Source of the DNA: Desulfovibrionaceae bacterium | Lineage (GTDB): Bacteria; Desulfobacterota; Desulfovibrionia; Desulfovibrionales; Desulfovibrionaceae | Direction of reading: 5' to 3' | Assembly: GCA_009773665.1 (NCBI GenBank) | Contig: WSYE01000023.1 | Coordinates: 1-46,736 of the forward strand | DNA: 46,736 bases | Notes under the pieces: model-generated | The model's database searches: none | Told to the model about the DNA's origin: nothing | What the model saw: the letters and a program-made list of their open reading frames with translations, nothing else | Program-made: the position numbers and the translations under genes | Shown here: positions 28,962 through 37,985 of the stretch, in pieces | Layout of the letters: every line of letters starts with the position of its first letter | How positions within the stretch are numbered: position 1 is the stretch's first letter

Positions 28962-28991
28962 AATATATGTGCACGTCTCAAACATTGTAAA
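28962..28991 (-). promoter_or_regulatory. Candidate promoter for the RRM gene
   Basis: On the minus strand TTTACA (28986-28991) and TATATT (28962-28967) are separated by 18 bp. The surrounding DNA is AT-rich, unlike the flanking genes. Transcription would start near 28955 and give a leader of about 100 nt. Confidence 0.5.
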
Positions 28992-29211
28992 GGCAAATTT
29001 CAAATATAATTATTCCCGGAGCACCGTGCACGCCCGGCGTTTCGCTTATACCGTGGCCTCCCGCCCCCATTAAATAACATTTCCCACCCAGCCATCCACG
29101 CGTCCACCGGAACCTATACTGCTGGCGAAGCGTCGCCGTGGATCAGCGCCAAGAATCGACACGTCCTCCCCGCCTCGCGCGGGCCGCATTTCCTTGCGCT
29201 TGCGAACCCTA

Positions 29212-29229
29212 TGTCAGGAAAATGTCAGG
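29212..29229 (+). promoter_or_regulatory. Pho-box-like direct repeat upstream of the PP2C gene
   Basis: TGTCAGG-AAAA-TGTCAGG is a perfect 7-bp direct repeat with an AT spacer (11-bp period). It differs by one base from the site at 2371-2388. A -10-like TAGTTT starts at 29239, nine bases after the box, and the gene starts at 29284. This repeats the layout upstream of the hydrolase operon. Confidence 0.55.
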
Positions 29230-29283
29230 CCCTCCCTCTAGTTTAGTGCCTGATGATCATGTGACGCCGATGGAGGCCGTCTG

Positions 29284-30054
29284 ATGAGGATCGAATGCGC
29301 AGGGCTCACGGACACAGGGTGCGTCCGGGAGACCAATGAGGATGCCTTCCTGGTGGACTGCGGGAGCGGCCTGTTTCTCGTGGCCGATGGCATGGGGGGG
29401 CTGGAGGGCGGGGAGGTCGCCAGCCGGATGGCCATTGAGACTCTTGCCGGGAAGCTCGGCGCGGTCGCCGCCAGACTATGCCCCGACCAGAACCAGGATC
29501 AGGCTCTGACCCACGCGCAGAGCCTGGAGCGCAAAATGGTCCTGGCCTTCAAGGAAGCCAACGCCCGAATCCGCTGTTTCGCCCTGCAGGGCCCCGGCAC
29601 CCTTGGGATGGGCACAACCCTTGTCGCCCTGGCGCGCTGCGGTGACTTCTGCGTGCTGGGCAACGTGGGCGACAGTCGGGCCTACCTGATTACGGACCAG
29701 GGCATCCGCCAAATCTCCGAGGACCATTCCCTGGTCATGGCCCAGGTGCGGGAAGGGCTCCTCACCCCGGAACAGGCCTGGCTCAGCCGGGAGAAAAGCT
29801 TCATCTACCGGGCTCTTGGCATGGATTCGCGCCTGGAGGTGGACACCTGGATCATCCCGGCGGCTCCCGGAGACGTCTTTCTCCTGTGCTCGGACGGCCT
29901 GAGCAACGTCCTTGACGACCAGGACATAAAGGCCCTCGTCCTCCAGGCCCAAACCGACGCCGTGCAGGACATATGCGCCCGGTTCATCGCCCTGGCCCTG
30001 AAGCGCAGGGCGCGCGACAACGTCACGGTGGTCCTGGCGCGCTGCCTGCCATGA
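29284..30054 (+). CDS. PP2C-family serine/threonine phosphatase (Stp/PrpC type)
   Basis: The 256-residue cytoplasmic enzyme shows the full set of PP2C motifs: TDTGCVRETNEDAF, VADGMGGLEGG, GMGTTLVAL, NVGDSRAYLI, SEDHSLVMAQ, LCSDGLSNVL and RDNVTVV. The metal-binding Asp residues are all in place. Such enzymes reverse Hanks-type kinase phosphorylation, but no kinase gene is in the window. GGAGG lies seven bases before the ATG. It is the last gene before the integrative element and is transcribed towards it. Confidence 0.94.
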   Translation: MRIECAGLTDTGCVRETNEDAFLVDCGSGLFLVADGMGGLEGGEVASRMAIETLAGKLGAVAARLCPDQNQDQALTHAQSLERKMVLAFKEANARIRCFALQGPGTLGMGTTLVALARCGDFCVLGNVGDSRAYLITDQGIRQISEDHSLVMAQVREGLLTPEQAWLSREKSFIYRALGMDSRLEVDTWIIPAAPGDVFLLCSDGLSNVLDDQDIKALVLQAQTDAVQDICARFIALALKRRARDNVTVVLARCLP

Positions 30055-30136
30055 CCGGCCGGATGTCCAAAAGAGGCTACGTTGCCCCACTCGCCCCTGA
30101 AAAAGGTGGAGCAAGATCAGGTCAAAGGAAACAAAC

Positions 30137-30169
30137 AGGCCAATTTCTCGTTGCGAGAAATTGGCCTAA
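30137..30169 (+). repeat. 33-bp hairpin direct repeat, left copy
   Basis: The segment forms a stem with 13-bp arms (AGGCCAATTTCTC) and a five-base loop. It matches 45372-45404 in the same orientation with one mismatch in the loop (G30150 versus A45385). The right copy lies directly downstream of a tRNA-Leu fragment, so the hairpin probably began as the tRNA terminator and now marks the element junction. Confidence 0.85.
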
Positions 30170-30484
30170 ACCTCAAGGAGTGGCCTCGATTCTCGTTTGA
30201 TGCTTGCCCAGGCATTCTGGGCGAATTCGTTCGGCTTGCAACAAGCGACAGCGAAGCCGATCCGGCGGCGGTGTGCATCACCACGTTGGTGCGCTTCGGC
30301 ACGGAGGTCTATGGTCACACGACCAACCAAGGCCCACACATCTATGTGGGCGAGACCATCCACCCACCGCGCCTCTTCGCCGTGATCTGCGGCAATTCCA
30401 GCAAGGCGCGCAAGGGCACGTCCCGCCATCCGGTGACAAAACTCTTCGGACGGGAGCACTGCCAGCCTGCCGATCTGAAAACGT
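30163..30484 (+). repeat. Long direct repeat, left copy (primase-like gene)
   Basis: This segment matches 46415-46736 in the same orientation with about six substitutions in 322 bases. The right copy is cut by the window end, so the repeat may be longer. The offset is 16,252 bases. Confidence 0.9.
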
Positions 30485-30835
30485 GGGGAGTACCCTTGCC
30501 CGCACGAGAGAGTGGCGGCCCGCTTTCCACCGGCGAGGGCTTGGCCCACCATGTGCGCGACGAAAGCGATGACGAACGCGAGAGGCGGCAGCGGCAGAAT
30601 CCCACCGAGCCCATCAGAGAAACGGGCGACAAGCGGCTCATCATCATGGACGAGGAGTTTGCCAGCGGCCTCGCCTGCACCAAGCGCGAGGGCAACACGC
30701 TGTCCATGGGCATACGGTGCTCCTGGGATTCCGGCGACTATGCGCCGCTCACCAAGAACAACCCCGTCATGGTGCGGGGAGCGCACATCAGCATCATCAC
30801 CCACATCATCATGTGCTGTGAAGCTGGAGTAAGCC
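30163..30835 (+). pseudogene. Broken DUF3987-like P-loop (primase/helicase-type) gene
   Basis: The frame encodes LNLKEWPRFSFDACPGI, a P-loop-like ICGNSSKARKGTS, a Walker-B-like LIIMDEEFASGL, then REGNTLSMGIRCSWDSGDYA and GAHISIITHI. These match DUF3987/YfjI-type replication proteins of integrative elements. The normal N-terminus, seen in the copy starting at 46346, is missing: the hairpin repeat is fused at GGCCT. Beyond ITHI the family sequence stops, although the frame stays open into the next gene. The gene is thus broken at both ends. The first 322 bases are about 98% identical to 46415-46736. Confidence 0.75.
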
Positions 30836-31108
30836 ATGACCGAAATCGAACGTCTCCTCACGGACACCCTGGCCGCGCTGGAACAGGTATTACGCCAGAC
30901 ACAGGAAAGGCAGGAAACTATCCTGACCGATCATCAGCATGCTCTGGCAAACCACGCGAACACCTTGCACCAGCTTCAGCACCAAGTCGCCCGCCTGAGC
31001 GCTCAACAACAGGAATCAGCGCAGCACTTGCAACGCTTGAGCGCTATACACGAGAACTTGGAACCCTTACTGGAGCGGTTGAAAAGCATTATGAATATAA
31101 AGTCGTGA
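30836..31108 (+). CDS. Small coiled-coil protein of the element
   Basis: The 90-residue protein is almost wholly alpha-helical with heptad-like Leu/Gln/His pattern (QHQVARLSAQQQESAQHLQR). It has no signal or membrane segment. GGAG lies six bases before the ATG. It follows the broken primase-like gene, where small helical proteins are common in mobile elements. I do not recognise a specific family; a mobilisation or replication accessory role is conceivable but unsupported. Confidence 0.65.
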   Translation: MTEIERLLTDTLAALEQVLRQTQERQETILTDHQHALANHANTLHQLQHQVARLSAQQQESAQHLQRLSAIHENLEPLLERLKSIMNIKS

Positions 31109-31165
31109 GATTGAGTGAAGAGCTAGCTCTTGAATAACGCCCAGGCTCGCATGTCATAGTATCGA

Positions 31166-31181
31166 GTGGTGACATCACCAC
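31166..31181. other. 16-bp palindrome
   Basis: GTGGTGACATCACCAC is a perfect inverted repeat with 7-bp arms. Its core GGTGACATCA recurs at 31209-31218. The site lies between the coiled-coil gene and the convergent hybrid kinase gene. No T-run follows on either strand, so a terminator is unlikely; a protein-binding site is possible. Confidence 0.35.
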
Positions 31182-31233
31182 AAAAGTGCACGGAAACTGG
31201 AAGAAGAGGTGACATCAGCGCCCAGGGTCTACG

Positions 31234-34200
31234 TTAGGCGACCTCTACCGCATTGACTTTGCCCATCACCTTGGCAATGATCGCCTTCAGCTCCACAATG
31301 TCCACGGGCTTGGAAATGTAGTCGTTCATGCCTGCTCCGAGAATCTTGTCCCGGTCTCCCGACATTGCGTAGGCGGTGACGGCGATGATCGGGATGTCGC
31401 GGATCGCCTCGAACCGGTCTTTGAAGCGGATTGCGCGGGTGGCCTCCACCCCGTCCATCACGGGCATTTGAATATCCATAAGGATCAGGTTGAACTGCTC
31501 ATGTTCGAGAATCCGCAATGCATCTGCCCCATCCACTGCTACGCTCACGTTGTGTCCTGCCTTCTCAAGAAGTCGCTTGAGGGAGATACGCGTCACGGCG
31601 TCGTCTTCAGCGATGAGAATTCGCAAGTTTGTTCCTGTAGCGGCAAGAGGTGTCCCTGCCAAGGGAGCCGGGATGTTCATCGGCGGCATCTTGAAGGGGA
31701 TGGACAAATAAATCATAGTCCCGGTACCGACTTCACTTTCGATAGCTATTTCCCCTCCGAGCAACTTCACCAGTCGGGCCACGATGGAGAGTCCGAGGCC
31801 AGCCCCTTGATAGCGCCTGACATAGCTGTTCTCCGCCTGAACGAAAGGCTCAAAGACGTTCTTGGCCTGGGAGTCATCAATGCCAATGCCGGTATCGCTC
31901 ACCGTGATTAAAACCCGACAGATGCCTTCCGGGGCGATTGGGAGGCGCGATACTTCCGTCCGCACGCGCCCTTTCTGGGTGAACTTGAGGGCATTGCCGA
32001 TGAGATTGAAGAGAATCTGCCGGACCCTTGCTTCATCTCCCACCACGACGTGCGGCAGTCGCTCGTCAACAACAAACTCAAGGTCAAGCCCCTTGTCCTT
32101 TGCCGCAAGTGAGAAAAGATCAAAAACGGCTTCTTTAAGAAGTCTCGTTTCGAATCGCTCTTCGTGCAGGCTCATCTTGCCCGCTTCGATGCGCGACAGG
32201 TCGAGTATGTCCGAGAGCAGGCTGGCCAACCGCTTTGAGGAGCGGATGGCTGTCAGGATGTACTCCTTTTGCTCACCATCCTGGGCAGTTGTCTGAAGCA
32301 GCTGGAGCATACCAAGGATTCCGTTAAGGGGCGTACGGATTTCGTGGCTCATGTTTGCCAGGAATTCGCTCTTGGCGCGGTTGGCTGTCTCGGCGAGGTG
32401 CGTAGCCTTCTGCAAGTGTTGCTCAACCAAGCTGCGGCTCACCATCTCGCCAATAAGCCGTGCCGTTGTCTTGAGACGCTGCTTAGCCGTGTCGATGATG
32501 AAGTCCGGGCGATGCTCGTACTCCATTGACAACTTCCACAACTCGTCAGGATCAACCTGATAGAGGGCGGCGAGTTCGGCAATGGCCTCCCTGTCGCGAG
32601 GCGGGGTGCCATATCCGAAGTTGATGACCCCCACGATATCGTTTCCGGACTCGATCGGCACGGCGTACAGGCGGATGCCGCCCTTGCAGGCGATGTCCGC
32701 AGGCTGCCGGGTTTCAATGGCGGTTAGTGACGCCTCGCTCCAGCACGACTCGTGGCAGAGCCATTTGCCGCTGGCCAAAGCCTCTGTATTGCTTGTGCAG
32801 TCACACAGACGACGCGATGCCTGGTCCATTGTCTGGCACCAGCCGGAAGCGAACATTCCGAAGGCATAGTCGCCATTAATCTCATACACGGCCGAGGAGG
32901 TGCCGAGGATAGCCATGTAATCCTGGACCATGTTGGCGAGAATGTCACTGCCCACGGCATTGAGGATGACGCGGGATTTGTTCAGTTGGACAAGATCACC
33001 GTAGTCACTGGCTTCGGGAGTCAAGACCGGACGGACCTCCTTGTCCACGAGCCACTTGATGGAATCCAGCGATACCTCGGTCTGCTTGCGTTCGGTGATG
33101 TCCTGCATTGCACCGATCATGCGAATGGCCTTGCCCTGTTCATCTCGAAGCAACTGACCACGGTCAATGACATCTGCATAAGTGCCGTCTGCCTTTCTAA
33201 AACGGTACTCATCATGCCAGGTGTCAAGCTCTGGATTGTTCACAACGGCAAAGAAAGAATCATGCACCCTGTCCCGGTCATCAGGATGTACCCGCTCGAC
33301 CCACCAGTGTGCGCTCACCGGTCGCTCTACACTCTCAGTCCATCCGAAGACGGCTGTTCCAACCTCGTTCCATCGTTGGGTATCCTGGATGACATCCCAG
33401 TCCCATATCACGTCGTTGGTCGCTTTATTTGCCAACCGAAGCCGTTCCGCCGTATCTTGCAGTTCCGCCTCGGCCCGCTTGCGCTCGGTAATGTCGGTGA
33501 ATATGCAGTGGGTGCGCTTGAAATCACCTGCCGTGTCCAACTGCACCCGGCCATTAAAGGTTACGTTGATAATCCCGCCGTCCTTGCGCACCATCTCGAA
33601 CTCGACCCCGTCGATGACGCAGGCCTGCTTGAACATGGGAAAGTTGCGGTCGAAGTGTTCTTTGAAACCGGGCGCAAGGAAATCGCCGAACCACTTCCCA
33701 ACGACCTCATCCTTGTCGGTATAGCCCAGTGCGTCCAGCCACTTCCGGTTCACGTCCAGGAAGAAGCCGTTCTTATCCAGGGACTGATAGGGCAGCGGCG
33801 CATTCTCGAACAGGGCGCGGAAACGGGCCTCACTCTCGTGCAATGCCTCCTCGGCCTGCTTACGTTCGGTCACGTCTCGGAACACGCCCAGGATGAGCTT
33901 GTTTTCATTGATATCAAATGTGCTGGCAGTGACCTCTGTATACCGTATTTGCCCACCAGCAGCCAAGAGCCGCACTTCTTGCGTGAGCATTGGATCAATC
34001 GTTCCACGCTTAAAGTCTTCGGTCACGCCCTCGACCTGGAGAGTTCCCGGCGGGTGCAGATCACGTTGCGGCAAGCCGATGAGTTGCTCTCTACTGCGGC
34101 CGAAAAAGCTCTCCGCAGCGGGATTGCATTCCACCAGAATGCCCGTGTCTCTATTGGCCACCAACACGGGATCGCTCACGGAGGAGAACAACGCACGGAA

Positions 34201-35652
34201 ACGCTCTTCGCTTTCGCGCAGTGAGTCCTCAGCCTGCTTGCGCTCGGAGATATCAATCATAATCCCTGAAACACGGATGGGCGCACCTGCGGCATCCCGA
34301 TCCTGAATCGCCCCCTTGCCCAAAACCCAGACCCATCGACCGTCCTTAGCCTTGAGCCGGTGCTCCTGTTCGAATATCTCAGCCCGGCCATCCAAATGGT
34401 CCTGGAGTCGCCTCATCGTCACACTTTTGTCCTCCGGGTGGATGTGCGACTCCCAGAAAGTGTAATCGTCGGGAATATCCCGCGTGCTGTACCCGAGGAT
34501 TTCCCCCCAAATGTGGCTGTAGATGACCCGACCCGAAGGCAGGTCCAAATCCCAGAGACCGATACGCCCGCCCTTGGCTGCCAGGGAGAGCCTATCCGCA
34601 CTATCCTTTAGAGCCAACTCCGCCCGGTTGCGCTGGATGGCCACGCCGATAAGGCCGGCCGCCGAGGTAAGAAGCGACACGTCCTTGCTGCTGAAGATGT
34701 ATGGATCGGCGTAGTCCTGTACGCCTAGAACGCCGATAGGCTTTCCGTGAACGATGAGAGGAACCCCGAGCCAGACCTCCGGGCGCGTTCCGAGAGAAGG
34801 CCGGAATTCTCCGCTTTCGACCCGCTGCATGAGGCATTGTTTGGAGAACAGGGCAGGCTTGCCCGTGCGCAGCACATGCAGGGTCGGGGTCGCCTTGGAA
34901 GGCGGTGACATCTCGGGAATCGAAAAACAGGGGCCGTCCATGGCGTCGGCGAAGTACGGGAACCTAACCACGTCAGCCTGTTCGTCGACAAGCCCAATAA
35001 AGAAGTTTTTCGCTCCGAGCGCTGACTCGAAGACGGCGTGAACCTTCCGGCAATAGGACTCGAGGTCTTGCTCAATCCATAGGGCATTGGAAAGCTCCGC
35101 CAAGGCGGCGTTCATCCTCTCGGCGCGGAATCCCTCATGAATTCTTCCGGGGTAGGCAAGCAATGTCGCCTCCGCTGCGTCAGAGCTGGGGCCGGAGATC
35201 AACCTGGTCGCGCTGTAGAGGAGCATCTCGCCTGGAGCTTCGCCTGCCTCACACCGATAAGACTCGCACACTCGGCAGGCCGAGCCGTCTTTGCGCACGA
35301 GCCTGTACACCACCTCTCCCGTGTTGCCTGGGGAGAGGTGCGCGAGAAGCGCGGCGACGGCGTGAGCGTCATCCGGGTGGACTCTCTCGCACATGCACCC
35401 TTTGGCGAGTAGTTCCTCACGCGAAAAACCCGTCACCTCCGCAACTGCGCCCTCCAACCACACCGGGCGGAATGGATCAGCCCCGCGCCTGACGCACACA
35501 TGGATGAACTCTGAAGACAGGGAGAGGGCCTTACGGTATATTGATTCGTCGCAAATCGATTGGAATGGCGGGATGTTACTATTCTTGTGCGATGAGCATG
35601 AGTCTGGCATGGGGGTCTCGCGGGCCGAGTTGGCATCGCAATCTTCTGGCAT
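31234..35652 (-). CDS. Hybrid sensor histidine kinase with PAS, GAF and PocR domains and a receiver
   Basis: This is a 1472-residue cytoplasmic hybrid kinase. In order it has PAS (about 45-150), GAF (185-345), four more PAS domains (350-855) with [13 protein letters not shown] linkers, a PocR-like sensory domain (865-1030), HisKA with [14 protein letters not shown], and HATPase with [10 protein letters not shown] and DTGIGID. A C-terminal receiver has [13 protein letters not shown]. The PocR part carries several Cys residues ([25 protein letters not shown]), suggesting ligand or redox sensing. No membrane helix is seen. Its partner is not adjacent; the nearby REC-only protein or the DGC are candidates. 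The start at 35652 is the longest; MPDSCSS at residue 15 is an alternative. Confidence 0.92.
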   Translation of the reverse strand: MPEDCDANSARETPMPDSCSSHKNSNIPPFQSICDESIYRKALSLSSEFIHVCVRRGADPFRPVWLEGAVAEVTGFSREELLAKGCMCERVHPDDAHAVAALLAHLSPGNTGEVVYRLVRKDGSACRVCESYRCEAGEAPGEMLLYSATRLISGPSSDAAEATLLAYPGRIHEGFRAERMNAALAELSNALWIEQDLESYCRKVHAVFESALGAKNFFIGLVDEQADVVRFPYFADAMDGPCFSIPEMSPPSKATPTLHVLRTGKPALFSKQCLMQRVESGEFRPSLGTRPEVWLGVPLIVHGKPIGVLGVQDYADPYIFSSKDVSLLTSAAGLIGVAIQRNRAELALKDSADRLSLAAKGGRIGLWDLDLPSGRVIYSHIWGEILGYSTRDIPDDYTFWESHIHPEDKSVTMRRLQDHLDGRAEIFEQEHRLKAKDGRWVWVLGKGAIQDRDAAGAPIRVSGIMIDISERKQAEDSLRESEERFRALFSSVSDPVLVANRDTGILVECNPAAESFFGRSREQLIGLPQRDLHPPGTLQVEGVTEDFKRGTIDPMLTQEVRLLAAGGQIRYTEVTASTFDINENKLILGVFRDVTERKQAEEALHESEARFRALFENAPLPYQSLDKNGFFLDVNRKWLDALGYTDKDEVVGKWFGDFLAPGFKEHFDRNFPMFKQACVIDGVEFEMVRKDGGIINVTFNGRVQLDTAGDFKRTHCIFTDITERKRAEAELQDTAERLRLANKATNDVIWDWDVIQDTQRWNEVGTAVFGWTESVERPVSAHWWVERVHPDDRDRVHDSFFAVVNNPELDTWHDEYRFRKADGTYADVIDRGQLLRDEQGKAIRMIGAMQDITERKQTEVSLDSIKWLVDKEVRPVLTPEASDYGDLVQLNKSRVILNAVGSDILANMVQDYMAILGTSSAVYEINGDYAFGMFASGWCQTMDQASRRLCDCTSNTEALASGKWLCHESCWSEASLTAIETRQPADIACKGGIRLYAVPIESGNDIVGVINFGYGTPPRDREAIAELAALYQVDPDELWKLSMEYEHRPDFIIDTAKQRLKTTARLIGEMVSRSLVEQHLQKATHLAETANRAKSEFLANMSHEIRTPLNGILGMLQLLQTTAQDGEQKEYILTAIRSSKRLASLLSDILDLSRIEAGKMSLHEERFETRLLKEAVFDLFSLAAKDKGLDLEFVVDERLPHVVVGDEARVRQILFNLIGNALKFTQKGRVRTEVSRLPIAPEGICRVLITVSDTGIGIDDSQAKNVFEPFVQAENSYVRRYQGAGLGLSIVARLVKLLGGEIAIESEVGTGTMIYLSIPFKMPPMNIPAPLAGTPLAATGTNLRILIAEDDAVTRISLKRLLEKAGHNVSVAVDGADALRILEHEQFNLILMDIQMPVMDGVEATRAIRFKDRFEAIRDIPIIAVTAYAMSGDRDKILGAGMNDYISKPVDIVELKAIIAKVMGKVNAVEVA

Positions 35653-36039
35653 TCGTCATCCCGACGGGGTACGCCTGCTTCAAAACGCTCAACCCAGTCC
35701 TATCCAGAACGATTTCCCGCGACCTCACACGACAAAACCCTGCACACCCACCTGCAATTACACAAAAAAATCTTCCAACGGGGAAAAGGCACACAGGGTG
35801 GGACTCAACCCCAACTTTACAAAAACAAATTTCACCAACCTTGTCCAGGCTACAATCAACTATCTGACCGGCCAGACACGGTTGAAGGCCAATGGGTGGA
35901 CTGGGAAGAACAGGCTGAGAACTTCCCTGAAGACAAATCAGGAGGTTCGTGTTTTTGAATTCAAGTCGAGCGAATAACATCATCCTGCAAGAAATCCGTG
36001 CGGTATAATATCACTCACCTTTAGAATGCATCAGGGGGT
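35653..36039. other. AT-richer intergenic region
   Basis: About 390 bases separate two leftward kinase genes. Plus-strand frames across it overlap the kinase in the wrong strand and show no family sequence. The stretch should contain the promoter of the hybrid kinase gene, but I find no convincing -35/-10 pair. Confidence 0.4.
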
Positions 36040-37191
36040 TCAAGCCGGGATCGATTCTGACTGCTTCAGTTTGACCCAGAAGGTCGTACCACCGGATTCT
36101 TCAGAAGAGAAACCGACTTCTCCATCAAGGTAGTTCTCTGTGAGAAGCTTGATTGAATAGGTCCCTAATCCGCGATCCTGCCCCTTTGTTGAGAACGACC
36201 TCTTAAATACTTGGAGCTTGACTGATTCAGACATGACCGTGCTGTTCTTGACCCAGAAAACAGCTTTCCCGTCCTCCTCTTTCAAGCCCAGCGCAACAGA
36301 ACCCCCTTCCTGAGTTGCCTCAAGTGCGTTCATAAGCATGTTAACGATCACTCTCCGCAGAAGCACATAGTCTGCATACACAACGACATTAATAGCATTC
36401 TGATCTACGATTATTGTTTTCCCCATTGCTTTTGGGTGCGAGAGAAGCTCCGCAGCAATTGTCCGAACAACCTCTAACCCTTGCAACGTCATATTTGAGA
36501 CTGTTAACTCGTTGCGCTCCATAGACAGAAGTTGCTTTTGTTTTTGAATTTCCTCCACCATCCCGAACAGTGACGCCTTGACAATACCGACAACCTCTTT
36601 GGATTCCTGAGGCACCTCGTCGAGTAGCATATCGATAAGTCCACTTGCTCCACCTGCTGAGTTGAGGATATCATGAAAGAATATCCGCTCAAGAACCCGC
36701 CTGCGTTTTTCATCCTCAATATCCATGAGGGTGACAACGTAATATGTATCGTCCCCAGCTTTCCACGGCGAGACGAAAACGCGCAAATCCCTGGCAGCTG
36801 TGTCGGTGCCAATTTTTAAAAGAAGCTGGCAGTCATGTTCCGTTTGCACCTTCCCAATGATGCTCTCCATGATAGCCTGAACCGCTCCACACTCACGGCA
36901 ATTCATTGATGTTCCGCAGCCCCCCTCCTCTTTGCCGGAATAAACACAGCCCATGGCTTCCCCAGGGCGCTTGGCAAGAAAACTGCTGAGGGTATCAACC
37001 CCGAAAGCATTTAGAAACGCCTGATTGCTAAAGACAATTTGGCGATGTGAATTCACGACCATCAAGGGGAGTGGGAAAAAGTCGAAATACCTTGAACAAA
37101 GATGCTCAGAAAGACTTGAGTACTCGGTTTTTACTTCTTGGATCGACAACCGCTCGCCAGGGGCATAGTGAGTCGCGCATTTGCTTTTCAT
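36040..37191 (-). CDS. PAS sensor histidine kinase with Cys-rich PAS motif
   Basis: The 383-residue cytoplasmic kinase has one PAS domain (about 35-170), a dimerisation region with FFHDILNSAGGASGLIDML (probable phosphoacceptor His in HDILN) and an HATPase with NMLMNALEAT and RGLGTYSIKLLTENYL. The PAS domain carries a cysteine cluster, MGCVYS then GGCGTSMNCRECGAVQAI, arranged as in other PAS kinases thought to hold a metal or respond to redox. The HATPase is short but has N, G1 and G2 type motifs. No response regulator is in the same operon; the IS66 remnant separates it from the REC gene. Base composition is more AT-rich than the core chromosome. Confidence 0.9.
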   Translation of the reverse strand: MKSKCATHYAPGERLSIQEVKTEYSSLSEHLCSRYFDFFPLPLMVVNSHRQIVFSNQAFLNAFGVDTLSSFLAKRPGEAMGCVYSGKEEGGCGTSMNCRECGAVQAIMESIIGKVQTEHDCQLLLKIGTDTAARDLRVFVSPWKAGDDTYYVVTLMDIEDEKRRRVLERIFFHDILNSAGGASGLIDMLLDEVPQESKEVVGIVKASLFGMVEEIQKQKQLLSMERNELTVSNMTLQGLEVVRTIAAELLSHPKAMGKTIIVDQNAINVVVYADYVLLRRVIVNMLMNALEATQEGGSVALGLKEEDGKAVFWVKNSTVMSESVKLQVFKRSFSTKGQDRGLGTYSIKLLTENYLDGEVGFSSEESGGTTFWVKLKQSESIPA

Positions 37192-37309
37192 CGCAATGCT
37201 CCTTCAATACTATCAGCGTTCAACTCGAATATCTCACATTGCGCCACTCAAGCATTTTACCTGCGTCTGGCTCAAGACCAGAAGTTGGAACACGGCCAGG
37301 TCGCACCCA

Positions 37310-37553
37310 CATAGTGCGGACGCCAGCGCTATGCTCTACAGCCTCATCGAGACCGCCAAGGCCAACGGCGTCGAACCCTGCTCCTACCTGCGTCTCCTCT
37401 TCACCAATCTCCCCATGGCCAACACCAAGGCAGAAATCAAAGCCTTGCTGCCACAGAACATCGAAACAGACAGCCTCGCCACCTCGTAGTCTCATCAGCG
37501 AGTGCTGCCCCACTGGCGGAAAGGGTGCAAGAAGGGGCCTATTGCGCGCTTAC
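37310..37553 (+). mobile_element. IS66-family remnant (transposase C-terminus and right end)
   Basis: The plus-strand frame ending at 37489 encodes SADASAMLYSLIETAKANG, then YLRLLFTNLPMANTKAEIKALLPQN, the standard C-terminal end of IS66 transposases. About 60 bases later the DNA ends in GCGCTTAC (to 37553), the complement of the GTAAGCG start typical of IS66 inverted repeats. Everything upstream of about 37310 (DDE domain and left end) is missing, so the element is inactive. It lies between two signalling genes of the cargo. Confidence 0.8.
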
Positions 37554-37595
37554 GTTCAGGCGCAGAGTTTCAATCTTTACAGGTCGCTTCCTGGA

Positions 37596-37976
37596 CTAGA
37601 GGACGGCAGCGTCAATGGCGCGGACAATGTCCCCCATGTCGAAGACCGGCTTGAAGAGCAATCCCCGGAAGCCGGAGACATCCCGGATAACAGACTCCGG
37701 CAGTTGCTCCTCGGGAGAGCCGGTGTGAATGATGAAGCGTAGCTTCGGGTCAATTTGTTGGGCTTTGAGCATAAACTCGATGCCGTTCTGGCCAGGGAGG
37801 CGGATGTCAACAAGGCACACGTTCACCATGCGCCGAGCCAGCAATTCCAAAGCTTCTTCGGCGTCGCCCGCCACTTGCACGTCAAAACGGCCTTCGTCCA
37901 GCAGACAGTCTTGGATAGTTCGCCTGAGGAAGAGCTCGTCGTCAATGATGAGAACGGAAACGAGTTGTCTTTCCAT
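37596..37976 (-). CDS. Stand-alone receiver-domain response regulator
   Basis: The 126-residue protein is a single REC domain: LIIDDE acidic pocket, the phosphoacceptor Asp in CLVDIRLPGQNG, HTGSPEE with the switch Thr, and LLFKPV with the conserved Lys. There is no output domain, so it must act by protein contact or as a phosphate relay. The ATG at 37976 is preferred; a GTG at 37982 is also in frame. The start lies ten bases beyond the stop of the large kinase gene, so the two are co-transcribed and probably cognate. Confidence 0.93.
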   Translation of the reverse strand: MERQLVSVLIIDDELFLRRTIQDCLLDEGRFDVQVAGDAEEALELLARRMVNVCLVDIRLPGQNGIEFMLKAQQIDPKLRFIIHTGSPEEQLPESVIRDVSGFRGLLFKPVFDMGDIVRAIDAAVL

Positions 37977-37985
37977 GATCACATC

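Noticed and set aside
31166..31181. Palindrome as a terminator between convergent genes
   Set aside because: Stem is only 7 bp and no T-run follows on either strand.
32752..34224. 490-codon plus-strand frame opposite the hybrid kinase
   Set aside because: The minus-strand kinase has clear ordered domains through the same bases.
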